A stretch of 64,000 nt of DNA from Pomphorhynchus laevis (GCA_012934845.2 WNNJ02002313.1:19655-83654); one strand, 5' to 3'. Positions 11,523 to 22,468 are shown, numbered from the stretch's first letter. The notes: generated by a model from the sequence alone, not told the origin. Numbers and translations: made by a program.

Positions 11523-13313
11523 CTAAAAATCCCACCGTTGTCTTGAGAAGGAAGGGTCATCATCCAGTAGGGCGCAAAAACTTGAAGCAGTAGACGACAA
11601 AACGGTCGCACTCTGAAGCGAATTCCATGATCGTACGACTCGTTTGGCAAAGCAGGAAACTGCATGCATGTACCTTTGTGTTTTCAGCATCAGGGGATGT
11701 CCGCGAAGAGAAGGTTGACCTCTCAGTTGCAGTAGATGTGACAGTGGATGATCTTTAGTATGCAGAATTTTCCAAACAAGAGAGAGATCTCGCTTGTCAC
11801 GGATATATCGCAGACAAGGCATATTTAATATCTGGAGGCGTTTCGCGTAGCCATAAATATGCAGCCCTGAGACTAATTTAGTTGTTGATCTGAACACTTT
11901 CTCTAATGCACGACGCTCATAAGTAGTTTCGGGATAACAAGCTGGCGATGCGTATAAGATATGGCTCAAGAAAAACGCATTTGCTAAGGTATGGTAACAT
12001 GACGGATCTATGCCTATCAGAGCTCGACGAGTATGCCCTATTAAGCGTTTTGTGATGCAACACACGTAGTCTGAATGCTTTCGAGTGGATAAGTCAGCAC
12101 AAACCCAAACTCCCAAATCTTTATATGAGTGGGTTCTTTCGATACTAATTGAACCAAACTGGTACTCACCTCCAAGATGATCACATGATCTTCGTGATAT
12201 ACGCATACATGTACATTTAGCGGAATTGATCCTCAAGTGATTTCGTATAGACCAATTGGATATAACGTCGACGTCGCTTTGTAAATGCTGTTTGTCAAGA
12301 TCGGAAATAATAGGTCGCCAAACTTTAAGATCATCTGCATATAATAAACTGAATGAACTGATATTTGGTATCAAATCGTTGATATAAAGACTGAATAAGA
12401 TGGGACCCAATACACTTCCCTGTGGAACACCTAACAACACTGGAAATGGACTCGACAGCGACTCATTTACTCGTACGACACTTTGTCGGTTGGAAAGGAA
12501 TACACGAATCCAGTTTATGATCCTCTTATCAAGATGAATGTGCTCCAACTTCTCAATAAGACGCGTGTGATTAACTGAGTCGAACGCTTTTGAGAAATCA
12601 AAGAAAATGACATCAACTGGTATGCCTTGATCATAATAGTGATACCAATTTTCACGTGCATGTACAAGATTAGTAGTCGTGGAATAACCTTTTCGGAAGC
12701 CATGCTGTGCTGGGTTCAAAATTTGAAATCTATTTAGAAATTCTATTATTCGTCGCTTAATCAATCTTTCTAGCACACGACAACACACGCAAGTGAGACT
12801 AATAGGCCTATAATTGTCAATGGACGAACTATCCCCTTTCTTATAAATAGGACAGATGATGGAATTCTGCCAATCAGAAGGAACAACGCCAAAAGCAACA
12901 GACGCAGAGAAAATATTGTAAAGCGGATGACATATTATGTCAGCGATGTTGCGCAGATATACTGGCGGCAAGCCATCTGGACCCGCACCTGCTTTGCATT
13001 TAAGTTTCCGAAGCTCTTGGAGAACATCATCACATCGGAAGAGGTCGCTGGTGTCATCTCCGGGCCATGTAAATGTACACGGATCACCCATTGTCACATC
13101 CTTATGGTCAAGATTCAAAGAATGGAAATGATTTCTAAACATATTTGTTATCTGCAAAGAATCAGTTATGACTTTCCCATCGTCACGTTGAATACAATTT
13201 ATAGGTTTACAGCGCGTATGCTTAGCAGTCACATACCTAAAGAAAGAGCGGGGATCACGGTGACAGTTTATACTTAGTTGATTTTCGAAAGATCGCCTAC
13301 CAGTTCGCTTCAT
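11523..13313 (-). CDS. CR1-like ORF2: reverse transcriptase without endonuclease
   Basis: A 596-residue open frame containing a complete LINE RT. Visible boxes: AGAGPDGLPPVYLRNI (residues about 109-124), CPIYKKGDSSSIDNYRPISLT, QHGFRKGYSTTTNLVHAREN, the A box VIFFDFSKAFDSVNH, the B box GVPQGSVLGPILFSLYINDL, the C box LLYADDLKVW, then the thumb and a C-terminus with RGHPLM and VVRSWNSL. All three catalytic aspartates are present. The frame stays open upstream of the chosen ATG (NFSTYKKWRNLV), so that ATG is arbitrary in a 5'-truncated copy. No stop in 1.8 kb suggests a young insertion. The RT would polymerise DNA on the element's own RNA at a nicked target, but the missing endonuclease makes autonomy impossible. 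Confidence 0.8.
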   Translation of the reverse strand: MKRTGRRSFENQLSINCHRDPRSFFRYVTAKHTRCKPINCIQRDDGKVITDSLQITNMFRNHFHSLNLDHKDVTMGDPCTFTWPGDDTSDLFRCDDVLQELRKLKCKAGAGPDGLPPVYLRNIADIICHPLYNIFSASVAFGVVPSDWQNSIICPIYKKGDSSSIDNYRPISLTCVCCRVLERLIKRRIIEFLNRFQILNPAQHGFRKGYSTTTNLVHARENWYHYYDQGIPVDVIFFDFSKAFDSVNHTRLIEKLEHIHLDKRIINWIRVFLSNRQSVVRVNESLSSPFPVLLGVPQGSVLGPILFSLYINDLIPNISSFSLLYADDLKVWRPIISDLDKQHLQSDVDVISNWSIRNHLRINSAKCTCMRISRRSCDHLGGEYQFGSISIERTHSYKDLGVWVCADLSTRKHSDYVCCITKRLIGHTRRALIGIDPSCYHTLANAFFLSHILYASPACYPETTYERRALEKVFRSTTKLVSGLHIYGYAKRLQILNMPCLRYIRDKRDLSLVWKILHTKDHPLSHLLQLRGQPSLRGHPLMLKTQRYMHAVSCFAKRVVRSWNSLQSATVLSSTASSFCALLDDDPSFSRQRWDF

Positions 13314-13362
13314 GGACGTAACGAGGTTTCGCCATTTCTTATAAGTGCTGAAATTAGCTCTA

Positions 13363-13455
13363 TCTTTACGATAGTTATTAAATAAATTATGGTTACGACA
13401 GTTATTAAATAAATTATCTTTACGATAGTTATGTAATAAATTTATGTAATAAATT
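13363..13455 (-). repeat. 27-bp tandem repeat, in frame with the RT
   Basis: Three imperfect units of TCTTTACGATAGTTATTAAA type. On the minus strand they read in frame with the RT downstream and would encode NLFNNYRKD, NLFNNCRNH and a shorter third unit. The array is repeated 471 bp further right (about 13834-13926). Confidence 0.75.
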
Positions 13456-13483
13456 AGAAACCAAAAAATTTTGGTTTCTAATT
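13452..13483. repeat. Perfect 15-bp palindrome (copy at 13923-13954)
   Basis: AATTAGAAACCAAAA, two bases, then the exact reverse complement. The same hairpin occurs 471 bp downstream because it lies inside the tandem duplication. It may be the fold-back junction of an inserted or reverse-transcribed end. Confidence 0.85.
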
Positions 13484-14211
13484 AGCATACAATCTAATAT
13501 TGCCATTCGCACAATCGTAAGACCGTCTTTAGGTTGGATTATTCAAACTGTTTGCTGAATTATACAATTTGAACACACAAGCTTAAACACAATTATTCGA
13601 TTACAACGAGCGACTTTCCCATCGTCACGTTGAATACAATGACTTTCCCATCGTCACGTTGAATACAATTTATAGGTTTACAGCGCGTATGCTTAGCAGT
13701 CACATACCTAAAGAAAGAGCGGGGATCACGGTGACAGTTTATACTTAGTTGATTTTCGAAAGATCGCCTACCAGTTCGCTTCATGGACGTAACGAGGTTT
13801 CGCCATTTCTTATAAGTGCTGAAATTAGCTCTATCTTTACGATAGTTATTAAATAAATTATGGTTACGACAGTTATTAAATAAATTATCTTTACGATAGT
13901 TATGTAATAAATTTATGTAATAAATTAGAAACCAAAAAATTTTGGTTTCTAATTAGCATACAATCTAATATTGCCATTCGCACAATCGTAAGACCGTCTT
14001 TAGGTTGGATTATTCAAACTGTTTGCTGAATTATACAATTTGAACACACAAGCTTAAACACAATTATTCGATTACAACGAGCGAAGCGAGTTGACACAAC
14101 AATCGATGGCAAGAACAAAGAAGACAGAAACGAAAAAATGCTTAGCAAGTCAGCAGATTAACGGTACTCGTAATCAGCATATGTTCCGCCCTCAAGCATG
14201 CAAATGTTGAT

Positions 14212-15006
14212 TTGTCAACTCCTGTTAACACTTCCTCGGGCAGTGATTGTTCTCAAAACTGTCCTCTAGGTAGCGATTGTAGTGAGCGTCCTTGTGCTTA
14301 CCCGCAGCAACTGCATCACCGCTGCAGTTTATGTGTTGCTCCTCTAGTAGCCCCGTTTATTGAGAGCGTTAAGGATCTTGCAAAGGCTAGTCAGATTATA
14401 GTTAGGCCTATAGATAATCTACGACAAATAGTTAGCCTTCCAAATAATAAACAACATGCAGTGATTCCTCCAAATCATCGTCGGCCATCGATTACCCCTG
14501 AGACTCATTCTTCATTAGTTCCGTCTGCTAGCCCTAAACAATTTAGCTCTAGACAATTTAACTCCAGAAGAGAGTTAAACGTTATCGTGAGAGGTGTTGA
14601 GGAATCTCTCAGTAACAATCCCCAAAGTAGACTGGATGACGATATTATGCATCTTCGCGCAGTGTTTTCTAAGATTTTTCTCCAGTGCGATGTGGATGTT
14701 GCGAAGTGTCTTAAAGTTCGAAGAGTTTTTCGTCTAGGCAAGAAACTTTCAGATAGACCTAGACTTCTAAAAGTTGTTCTAGACTCAAAAGATCATGTTG
14801 ACTTCCTACTCAAGCATGTATTTAGATTATCGCGCTCTGATTTTCATATACTCCGTGATTTATCTCCTGCAGATCGTTTGAGAAGACACGAGGCTTTCAA
14901 CGAGCTGCATCGACGGCTGGAAAGTGGTGAGGGCAACCTATGTGTCCAGAATTTTCGGGTGGTCAAGTGGCGTCCGACTGTCCGGTGGCATCCCTTACTT
15001 CTGTAG
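14212..15006 (+). CDS. CR1-like ORF1 protein
   Basis: About 264 residues. The N-terminal third is Cys-rich (SDCSQNC, GSDCSERPC, HRCSLC), perhaps metal binding. From residue 120 comes the conserved ORF1 core: ELNVIVRGVEES, VFRLGKKLSDRPRLLKVVLDSK, LSPADRLRRHEAFNELHRRLESGEGNLCVQNFRVV. This is the RNA-binding ORF1 type seen with CR1-like elements of invertebrates. An ATG at 14106 in another frame opens MARTKKTETKK, resembling the start of the ORF1 at 2862, so a small indel probably separates the true N-terminus from this frame. The first in-frame codon is TTG, which is not a credible start. Confidence 0.75.
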   Translation: MSTPVNTSSGSDCSQNCPLGSDCSERPCAYPQQLHHRCSLCVAPLVAPFIESVKDLAKASQIIVRPIDNLRQIVSLPNNKQHAVIPPNHRRPSITPETHSSLVPSASPKQFSSRQFNSRRELNVIVRGVEESLSNNPQSRLDDDIMHLRAVFSKIFLQCDVDVAKCLKVRRVFRLGKKLSDRPRLLKVVLDSKDHVDFLLKHVFRLSRSDFHILRDLSPADRLRRHEAFNELHRRLESGEGNLCVQNFRVVKWRPTVRWHPLLL

Positions 15007-17914
15007 AGTCAGACCTCTTTAGTAGTGATGGTTCGTGTGTAGGAAAACTAGTAGACTTCGATAGTGTCACCGAGCGTGTCAAATTTTCTCATTATACGAA
15101 CATTTTTGTCGGTTATTCAAATGTTCGTAGTCTCCTGGCTCAGTTCTCGGAAATTAAATTCATAGTTGCTTCGAAACGTTTTGATGTATTTTGTATAACC
15201 GAAACATGGCTACATTCTAACATTTCGGATGACTGTGTTGCCATCCCTAACTATTTTCTAATACGTTCGGATCGCTCATGTGGTAAACGTGGAGGTGGGG
15301 TAGCCGCCTATGTGCGAAATAGTCTCCTGGTATCGAATATCTCGGCTTTTCGCGACGATATTGGTTATTCCTTTGAAGGTCTTGCTTTTACACTGGGAAA
15401 TGGTCAACGATCCCGATTCTGCGTCCTTTACCGTTCTCCGTCCTATGAATTAAGATTTGACTCTCTTAAATCACATTTGCTGAGTTTATCTTCGTATCCT
15501 CTGATTTTGCTCCTAGGTGACTTCAATATCCCCCAAATAGACTGGAAAAATAGTCATTCACGACCAATTCACGGAATTGGGAAAGTACTGAGTGACTTTC
15601 TGTTACTCGAGATGCTACTAGTTCAACATATTAAAGAACCTACTTGTGTGACAGGGACGCCTTCTATACTCGATTTGGTCTTTACTAAGTGTTTGGGTGA
15701 CGTTTCAGGTGTTCGTTATGACGCACCAATTGGCAATAGTGATCACTGTGTACTCTCTATGCGGCTGTCGCTGTTCAACAGAGCCTCACAAAACTCTAAT
15801 TTTAAAAAACGTTGTTGGGTAGGTGTTGATGCTAGTCAACTAGCTGCAAGCTTCCCAAAAGGTATCTGTGATAGTCTTCGTATCCACTTCGGTTTGGAGG
15901 TTCCTGTAGTCTTTGATCTGCTCCATGATGAATTGATGCGAATTTCTGATATCTTTGCTCCGCTACGTGCCTGCAAGTTCAAGCATGGACATCCTCCTTG
16001 GTTCGACAGAGAGCTTCTTGATGCTATAAGATCCCGCAACAAATTGTGGCGCGAATTTAGGCGTTCTTCTGCTTCAAAACGTGCCTACATCGACTCTCGG
16101 AACTTATGCAATCGGCTAAAATTTCAGAAACGCTATTCGTACGAAGATAGTATCGCCAGGGATGCATCTTTGAATCATAGGAGGTTTTGGTCTTATGTAA
16201 GAAACAACAGAACACTTGTCGCCACAATTAGCTCAATCCAAACGCCAACTGAAACTTTGACCGATCCGTCTCTAATCGCCCAACATTTAGCTGATGGCTT
16301 CTTGGTACAGGCTTTGACCTCTAACAAACTGCATGACTTTAGTTGGAAGTATGTTCCGGTTGCTCATCGGTGTTGTGTTCGTCCACTCAGAGTGGATGAG
16401 GTGTTGAACGAGGTTATGAAGCTCGATTCGTTTACATCTCCGGGACCAGACAATATCGCCCCCTTCCTCGTCAAATCCCTAGCGAACGAACTGAGCAATG
16501 ATTTAACTATGTTCTTCAGATACAGCTTAGACACATCTTGGATTCCTGACAGTTGGAAGTGTGCAATTGTGGTGCCTATTCCCAAAAAGCATCCTGCTAG
16601 CTTTTGCGCGGACTTTCGGCCCATTAGCTTAAGTAGCGTATTCTGCAAACTTTTAGAAAGAATCATTGCTAGTAGAATCAGGGATCATTTGGATCGTAAT
16701 CACATATTGGTTGAATCTCAACATGGTTTCAGGATCGGACGTTCATGCCTTACTAACCTACTAACTGCGCGTGAAAAATGGGCTGATGCTCTGGGGGCTG
16801 GGTTTCAGGTTCATACAGTATTCCTTGATTTTTCGAAAGCTTTTGATAGGGTACCACACGACGGCATAGTGTCTTTACTGTATCACTATGGACTTCATTC
16901 ATATATTTGTGAGTGGGTCAGGGAATTTCTATCGAATAGGTCTTTCCGAGTTTGTGTGGGGGCGTGTTTTCTTATTCGGTAAATATTAATTCTGGCGTAC
17001 CGCAGGGATCAGTCCTTGGCCCACTGCTCTTTATAATCTTCATTAATGATCCGCTACTCCGCTTATCATGCTCTCATCTAGCGTTTGCAGACGATCTAAA
17101 GATTTGGTCGATCATTAGAAGTCCTGCTGATCGAGTATCGTTACAAAATGATCTAAACTCCCTGATCAAGTGGTGCGATTCTACCGGACTACGGTTGAAT
17201 GTTGATAAATGTGTCCTCATGCAACTAGGTCGCCCTATTGAAACTCTAAGGTACTTTATTGGAGATATGGTCTTAAAGGAAGTGTCTCATCATAAGGATT
17301 TAGGGATTATTGTCCATAGATCCTTGAAAACAAAGTTGAACACCGACTTCTTTCTAGGTAAAGCTACAAGGGCGTTATATTGTATTAAAAATGCATTCCT
17401 CAGGTTAAGCTGTCACATGTTCAAGAGGTTATTCATCTCCATCGTCAGGCCACACTTGGAGTACTGCATTCAGGCTTGTTTCCCTGTCACTAAGCAAGAA
17501 CTATTAGACCTGGAGTCTATTCTAAGGCGCGGAACGAGGCTCTGTATTGGCTTAAGTGGTATTGACTATTATGCACGTCTAAGTCGTATTGGGATGTTGT
17601 CGGTACGTGAGAGGTTCATATCCTTGGAAATGCTATGTATATGGCATATGTCGAATGATGTGGTAGGTTATCCCACCGATGTAATCACTAGGCGGGTAGA
17701 TCAGTTGCGGGGACATAGCAGAGTCTTGTATAAATTTAGATTTGGCAGATTACCAAAAGTGTATAGACTCTCAAGGAGAGGAATTAACATGTGGAATTCG
17801 TTGCCTGAGGAAGTCGTTGCAGCCCCCAGTTCGAGAACGTTTAAATCACGATGCTACAAATGGATACATGAACAATGCCGCCATTCAACACTACCACTGG
17901 AATACCCTAATTAG
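14940..17914 (+). CDS. CR1-like ORF2: APE endonuclease plus reverse transcriptase, one frameshift
   Basis: Two frames join at about 16955-16980. The first (14940-16982) has the endonuclease with SNVRSLLAQFSEIK, CITETWLHS (catalytic Glu), LLLGDFNIPQIDW, SILDLVFTK and GNSDHC (catalytic Asp-His), then the RT fingers (DFRPISLSSVFCKLLERII, QHGFRIGRS) and the A box VFLDFSKAFDRVPH. The second (16952-17914) has the B box GVPQGSVLGPLLFIIFIND, the C box FADDLKIW, the thumb and the C-terminus. All catalytic residues are present. The frame changes in a run of G within GTGTGGGGGCG, consistent with a 1-nt indel or a sequencing error. The ATG at 14940 overlaps ORF1 by 67 nt. The endonuclease nicks chromosomal DNA and the RT copies the element RNA there. 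Confidence 0.85.
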
Positions 17915-18299
17915 CTACGTTGACTGACCATTTGCTTTTGTTTTATTTTTGTTTTATTTTTTTTGGACTCTGCCTGAATAGCCTTTTGGCTTTGGTATGT
18001 ATTGGAATAATAATAAAAATTTTCAAACTCTGGATGTTGGCTACTGCATATTATTTCGTTGTAATGAATTGTATCCCTAAATGCTAAGTTTAAAGTATTA
18101 TGTTAGTGGTGAGTAAGATCATTGGGTGATAATATACATCGGGTGATAATCCAGTTTTTTCGTGGTCATGTAAGCATGCGTCGGCCCGAGTTTACACGTA
18201 AAAATAAATATTTAAAAAGCATCAAATTATCAATTTTGTCGACATACACAAATTAGTATAGTTGTTTTATTAACATTCGCAGTAATCCTGTCACCATAT

Positions 18300-20455
18300 A
18301 CACTTCCCATCCTATGTTATCTTCACTCCCCGATACCCCCTGTCACGTCCTCCTGTCTCGTTTCTAAATAACTTACATCCATCGATAAAAATCACAACAA
18401 ACCTCCACGATCCTTCCACGTATAACCTTTCCTCACATCACTTGCCACCCTCTACAATATCCCTATACTCTTTGTCTCCCGCTGTAAAACCTGCTCCCTT
18501 CATATCCTCAACTCCCAGGTCTTCTTTCGTGATCTCAACAATTTACGTCACTCGTCTTTTTTACGAAAACGCTTTCCTTCTCGCGATTGTCGCGTCATCG
18601 TCACTGATATAAATTACACCTCTATATCTCCACAAGCACGTCTCGACCACGATGTTTCCGCCTTTAAATTTATTCTCTTGCCTCTTGTTCCAGTGAATAA
18701 CCCGTCCTTCTTCAACAACATCTCTCCTTTTGCATTCATCCGCCTAAATATATCTCAATCTAATCCTTCTCAGTCTCCTCCTGAATTTTTTTGGCATCGT
18801 TCTCCGTCCTCTATCTACTCAAAACGATTTAAACTCATGTCCTCTACAGCCACTCGCATTTTCCCCGATTGCACCCTTCAAAAGTCGCTCAACTCCTGCT
18901 CGCATCAAAAAACGCCGTAGCGAGAAAACGGCGAAATATCTCACTCAATACATAACATCGACGTTTGCCCACATCAACTGCATAAAGTGGTCCACACCCA
19001 CCCACAGTTTGATAGCGTTCCATCTTCTCTTTGTGTCTTCTCACCAATATCTATCATCACCACGCACGGTTTCCGCCTCGTCCTACTCAACACTAGATCT
19101 ATCATCTATAAATCTAATCTCATCCTTAACTGATTCACCAACCAATCCATCGATCTCCTTTGCATCACCGAATCCTGGCATTCAGTTTCCAACGACCATT
19201 CCATTCGCCGGCTGCTTCTCTGCCGGCTGCTCACTAGTCGAATCCGCCCGCCCTCTATGCTCATCCATTTCTAAATTCCCTACTCATAATAGCATTTTCG
19301 CATTCGCCCGTCACCTCGCGTTTCGTCGCAAAATCACTCTCCCTTTCAGTCCTTGTACTTTTGAATTGCTCACTTGTTGTTATTCTAGCCCGATCACTCT
19401 GGATCTCGCCATTGTATACCGTCCTTGTTCATATGCTTTAAACTCCTTATTCTTTACAGAACTCGCTGATTTCTTGTCCCACTGTTTTTTGCCATCCATC
19501 CATTCACTCGTTTTGGGTGACTTCAACATCCGCATCGACCGCCCCTCTTCCACGGATTCCATCCGGTTCATCAACATTATATCCAACTACAACTACAAAC
19601 TCATCTCACTTGCCTCACACATATCCTTGGCGAGGCACTCGACATCATCGCTGTCCCCTATCGTTTTACTGCCTACACCTCAATGTCCATCTCTGATCCT
19701 GGTCTATCCTATCACTTTCTCATCACCCTTGATATCACTTCCAACCAAACCCCGTCTCACACACTACCATCCTACGTCACCCTTGAGAAATCTTGACCTC
19801 CCCTTTATCTGATTTGTCTTACTTAAATCGTCTCTTTATTCTCCCACATTAGCATCATCCTCTCCTTACGATCTTGCATTTCTTTTCGACTCTGAACTCA
19901 CATTCACTCTCGATCTTCTATTGCCCTTCAAGTCTCACATCACCGTCACTTGCACCGTATCCCACAGTTTGACATCAAATACCTACTCTCAAAGCGTCGA
20001 CTCCGTCATGCTTCTCGATTATATCACCGCTATCTCAGACGTGATATCCGCTCGCTCACTCTGTCTCTCCGTGATTCCTATATTGCTGTTCGCCGGTCTC
20101 ATCTCCACCTACTACGTACCAAATGCAACTCCTGGCAACATAAAATCAAGACTTCATTAAATTCTAAGTCTTCCTGACATACTTTTGACTATCTCCTTGC
20201 TCGCTTCTCTTCGTCTTGCAACATTAATCCGTATGATTATTCGACATTTCTCTAGACCAAAGTATCCACGTTGCTCTCTCTCTCACACACCCCATATCCA
20301 TCCCACCACACTCTTCCTCGCCTCGCTTCATCCTCCCGGAACTCTTTCCTATTCTCGCTGTCTCACCTGCCCAAGCATCATCTGTCCTCATGTCCTTGAC
20401 CAACAAAACCTCACATGCAGATCCACTGACTATTCCCATACTTAAATCCATATAA
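18300..20455 (+). mobile_element. L2-like LINE 5' half, decayed (copy B2, first part)
   Basis: Same family as 1-2276 but on the plus strand. It begins with a possible ORF1 remnant, then the APE endonuclease (LVLLNTRSIIYKSNLIL near 19075, DLLCITESWH near 19150, LGDFNIRIDRP near 19510, ALDIIAVP near 19640, SDPGLSYHF near 19695), the linker, and the first RT residues. It stops at 20453 with LTKPILKSI-like codons because another LINE has inserted there; the coding continues at 21450. Many frameshifts. Confidence 0.75.
18470..18920 (+). pseudogene. Possible ORF1 remnant of the L2-like element
   Basis: An open stretch with CKTCSLHILNSQVFFRDL near 18490, RDCRVIVTDINYTSISPQ near 18580 and a Pro/Ser-rich end. 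It lies directly upstream of the endonuclease, where ORF1 is expected. No family motif is certain, so the call rests on position. Confidence 0.35.
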
Positions 20456-21450
20456 TAATACAAATTTATTTAATGTGGCAAATGCGTACAAGCTGTACGC
20501 TTACAAGTCCACAAACAAAATGAGAAAGTCAAGCAGTTAAATTGTTCAGATGGGATCGGATTTGTCGTTTGAAGCACTGCAGGGAAGTTGATTGGCGTAT
20601 ATGAATGGGCAGATGATTCCACGATAGAGGAGCAGCCACCAGGAAGGAGCGGAGTCCAAAGGAGGTAGAGTAGTTTGGGACATGTAAAAGAAGGGAATTA
20701 CAGGAACGCAAGGAACAGTAAACAGGACGGGAATTATCAAGAAAAGGAAGGTTGAGAAATGAAGGGGTATGAAAAGTTACAAGGCGGAAAGCAACGATAA
20801 GAAGACGAATTTGAACACGACAATAAATTGTAGGCAAATCGAGAGAAGCAAGATGGTAGGATGTGTGATCAAAACGACGAAGACGGAGGAGAATTCGGAC
20901 AGCTGCGTTGACGTTGCGTTGTAGGGGAAGAAGAGTGGATTTAGGTGAGTTGGAAAATAGACTAAGACAATAATCGAGTCTAGAAAAAAGGAGAGATGAT
21001 ATGAGAGTCATACAAGAAGGGAAATCATCAATCTACGAACTTGACGGAGGTTGCGGAGTATCAAGGTAGATGAGCGTACTTTATCTCTAACGAAAGGTTT
21101 AAGTGAAAGTCGGTTGTCAAAATGGAAGCCTAGGAAAACGAGATTATCAACGATAGGAAGAATTGTAGAATTTAATGATACGGAGGGAGGTTCGAAGCCG
21201 AGGCGTCGAGGTAGGATCCACATAATTTTGGATTTATCAGGATTCAGAGAAAGGCGAAGGGAAGAAAGATGATTGGAAATTGAGACAAGACAGTCGGAAG
21301 CAGAAACACTAAGATCGCGAATACGATAAACAGGTGCATGAGCATAGATGAGAATGTCATCAGCATATTGCATAACATGGAAGTTAAATTTATGAGAAAT
21401 CGAAGACAAATCACCAAGAAGAAGAGAGAAAAGTATAGGGCCTAAAGTAT
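20455..21450 (-). mobile_element. L2-like LINE 3' end, nested inside copy B2 (copy B3)
   Basis: The minus strand encodes the end of the L2-like RT. 21008-21409 has QYADDILIYAHAPVYRIRD, LNPDKSKIMW and FLGFHFDNRLSLKPFVRDKV. 20529-21011 has LISSLLFSRLDYCLSLFSNSP and the C-terminus SFLVAAPLSWNHLPIHIR, ending at the stop near 20529. The 3' tail is ATAATAATA at about 20451-20461. The insertion splits copy B2 between adjacent codons and repeats ATAT at both edges, a possible short target duplication. Confidence 0.8.
20529..21409 (-). pseudogene. L2-like ORF2 C-terminal part, one frameshift
   Basis: Two overlapping open frames (20529-21011 and 21008-21409) give about 290 residues from the YADD box to the natural C-terminus. 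It is better preserved than the copy it interrupts, which agrees with being younger. The A and B boxes and the endonuclease are absent. Confidence 0.75.
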
Positions 21451-22233
21451 ATGCTCATCAATAACCACTTTTCTCACCACCTTGTTTAACTCGTCCATCC
21501 GCAGTCGTATCTTCCTTTCGCAATGGAAATCTGTCATCGTTCGTCGCCCGACCCCACCCTTCCTGCTAGATATCACCCCATTTTACTCCTCCCTACTCTT
21601 TCCAAGCTCTTGAAACCCTTATCTTAATACAGATAAACGTTTATCTCTCCTAATCCAATCTGTACCGCCTTTCCAATCCGCTTTCTACTCTAATCACTCC
21701 ACAGAAATCGCCTGCATGGAAGTTTGCAACGACCTACATATTTCTCGTGACAAGGCTCTATATAGTGTTCTTATCTCCCTCGACTTCTCTTCCGCCTTCG
21801 ACATCGTCGACCACTCCATCCTCATTTTTGCCTTATCTACGCGACCGCTCTTTCCGCGTCTGTTCTAATTCATCATACTCCTATCCCATCCCTTTAACGT
21901 CAAAGGCCGTTAAAGTCTTTGACGTTAAGCTATGACCTAGTCCTAGGTCATATGCTTTTCTCTCTTCTGCTTGGCGATCTCTCTCCGTTCATCAAACTTT
22001 ACTCCTTTAACGTCATACAATACGCCGATGACATTCTAATCTATGCTCATGCACCCGTCCATCGCATACACGATATCGCCATTTCTGCCTTCAACTGTCT
22101 TCTATTTACAAACGTTTCTCTTATCTTCATATCGTTTTAATCCTCGACAAGTCCCAAATAATGTGGATCTTCCTTATCAAACTAGCATATTTCCTCCCCC
22201 TGTATATTTCGCTTCATCAATCATCCCCATAAT

Positions 22234-22468
22234 ATATATTATTACAGGAACGAAGAAGAAAATATCCTTTATTTGATAAAAATTCTATATTTCGATAACT
22301 CCTGCTATCATCATTAGGATTACAAAAAAGTGTTTTACAAATTTTTGTAATCCTGATTATATCAGGAGCTATCGAAATATTGAATTTTTATCAAATAATG
22401 GATATTTTCTTCGTTCATGTAATAATATATATTTAAAATGGAAGAAGATTGTGGGTTTAGTATTTATT
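22234..22468. mobile_element. Palindromic insertion M1 with 14-bp target duplication
   Basis: Two arms (about 22240-22323 and 22336-22425) are near-perfect reverse complements with ends ATTACAGGAACGAAGAA and TTCGTTCATGTAAT. The insertion is flanked by the direct repeat ATCATCCCCATAAT at 22220-22233 and 22469-22482; removing it restores the L2-like reading. Each arm contains a hammerhead-like core, complete in the left arm (minus strand, 22290-22317) and with a 3-nt deletion in the right arm (plus strand, 22353-22377). It has no coding capacity. The related insertion at 60595-60800 has the same termini. Confidence 0.8.
22290..22317 (-). ncRNA. Hammerhead-like RNA motif, M1 left arm
   Basis: Minus-strand order: CUAAUGA (one change from CUGANGA), an extra U, stem GAUAGC, loop AGGA, stem GUUAUC (five canonical pairs and one G-U), then GAAA. 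The canonical hammerhead has no U between CUGANGA and stem II, so catalytic activity is uncertain. Confidence 0.4.

Larger units (their letters stand above)
11395..13611 (-). mobile_element. CR1-like LINE, 5'-truncated, RT frame open
   Basis: The element is read leftwards. Its 3' end is the TAA microsatellite at 11400-11420, just after a GAGCC-TC-GGCTC hairpin in the 3' UTR (about 11431-11442). The ORF2 part is fully open from at least 13370 down to 11523. The endonuclease is absent. At its 5' end the sequence runs into a 27-bp tandem repeat and a perfect palindrome, and the whole 5' section is duplicated in tandem up to 14083. Confidence 0.8.
13170..14083. repeat. Tandem duplication, period 471 bp
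   Basis: 13170 to about 13611 is repeated almost exactly at 13641-14083, with a 29-bp extra partial unit (GACTTTCCCATCG...) at 13612-13640. Each unit holds the start of the minus-strand RT frame (MKRTGRRSFENQLS on both copies, about 13313 and 13784), the 27-bp tandem repeats and the palindrome. The second copy's frame terminates after about 60 residues. Confidence 0.9.
14106..18030 (+). mobile_element. CR1-like LINE, nearly complete (copy A1)
   Basis: This is the best preserved element of the window: ORF1 (from about 14106 or 14212 to 15006), ORF2 (14940-17914, one frameshift), and a 3' UTR with a T-rich stretch, an AGCC-N4-GGCT-type hairpin (about 17979-17992) and a terminal AATAATAATAAA tail at about 18007-18018. 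The ORFs overlap slightly. The 5' boundary is uncertain because the 471-bp tandem duplication lies just upstream. Confidence 0.85.

Noticed and set aside
22290-22317. Calling the motif a proven canonical hammerhead ribozyme
   Set aside because: An extra U separates the CUGANGA core from stem II and stems I/III were not established, so only a hammerhead-like label is justified.
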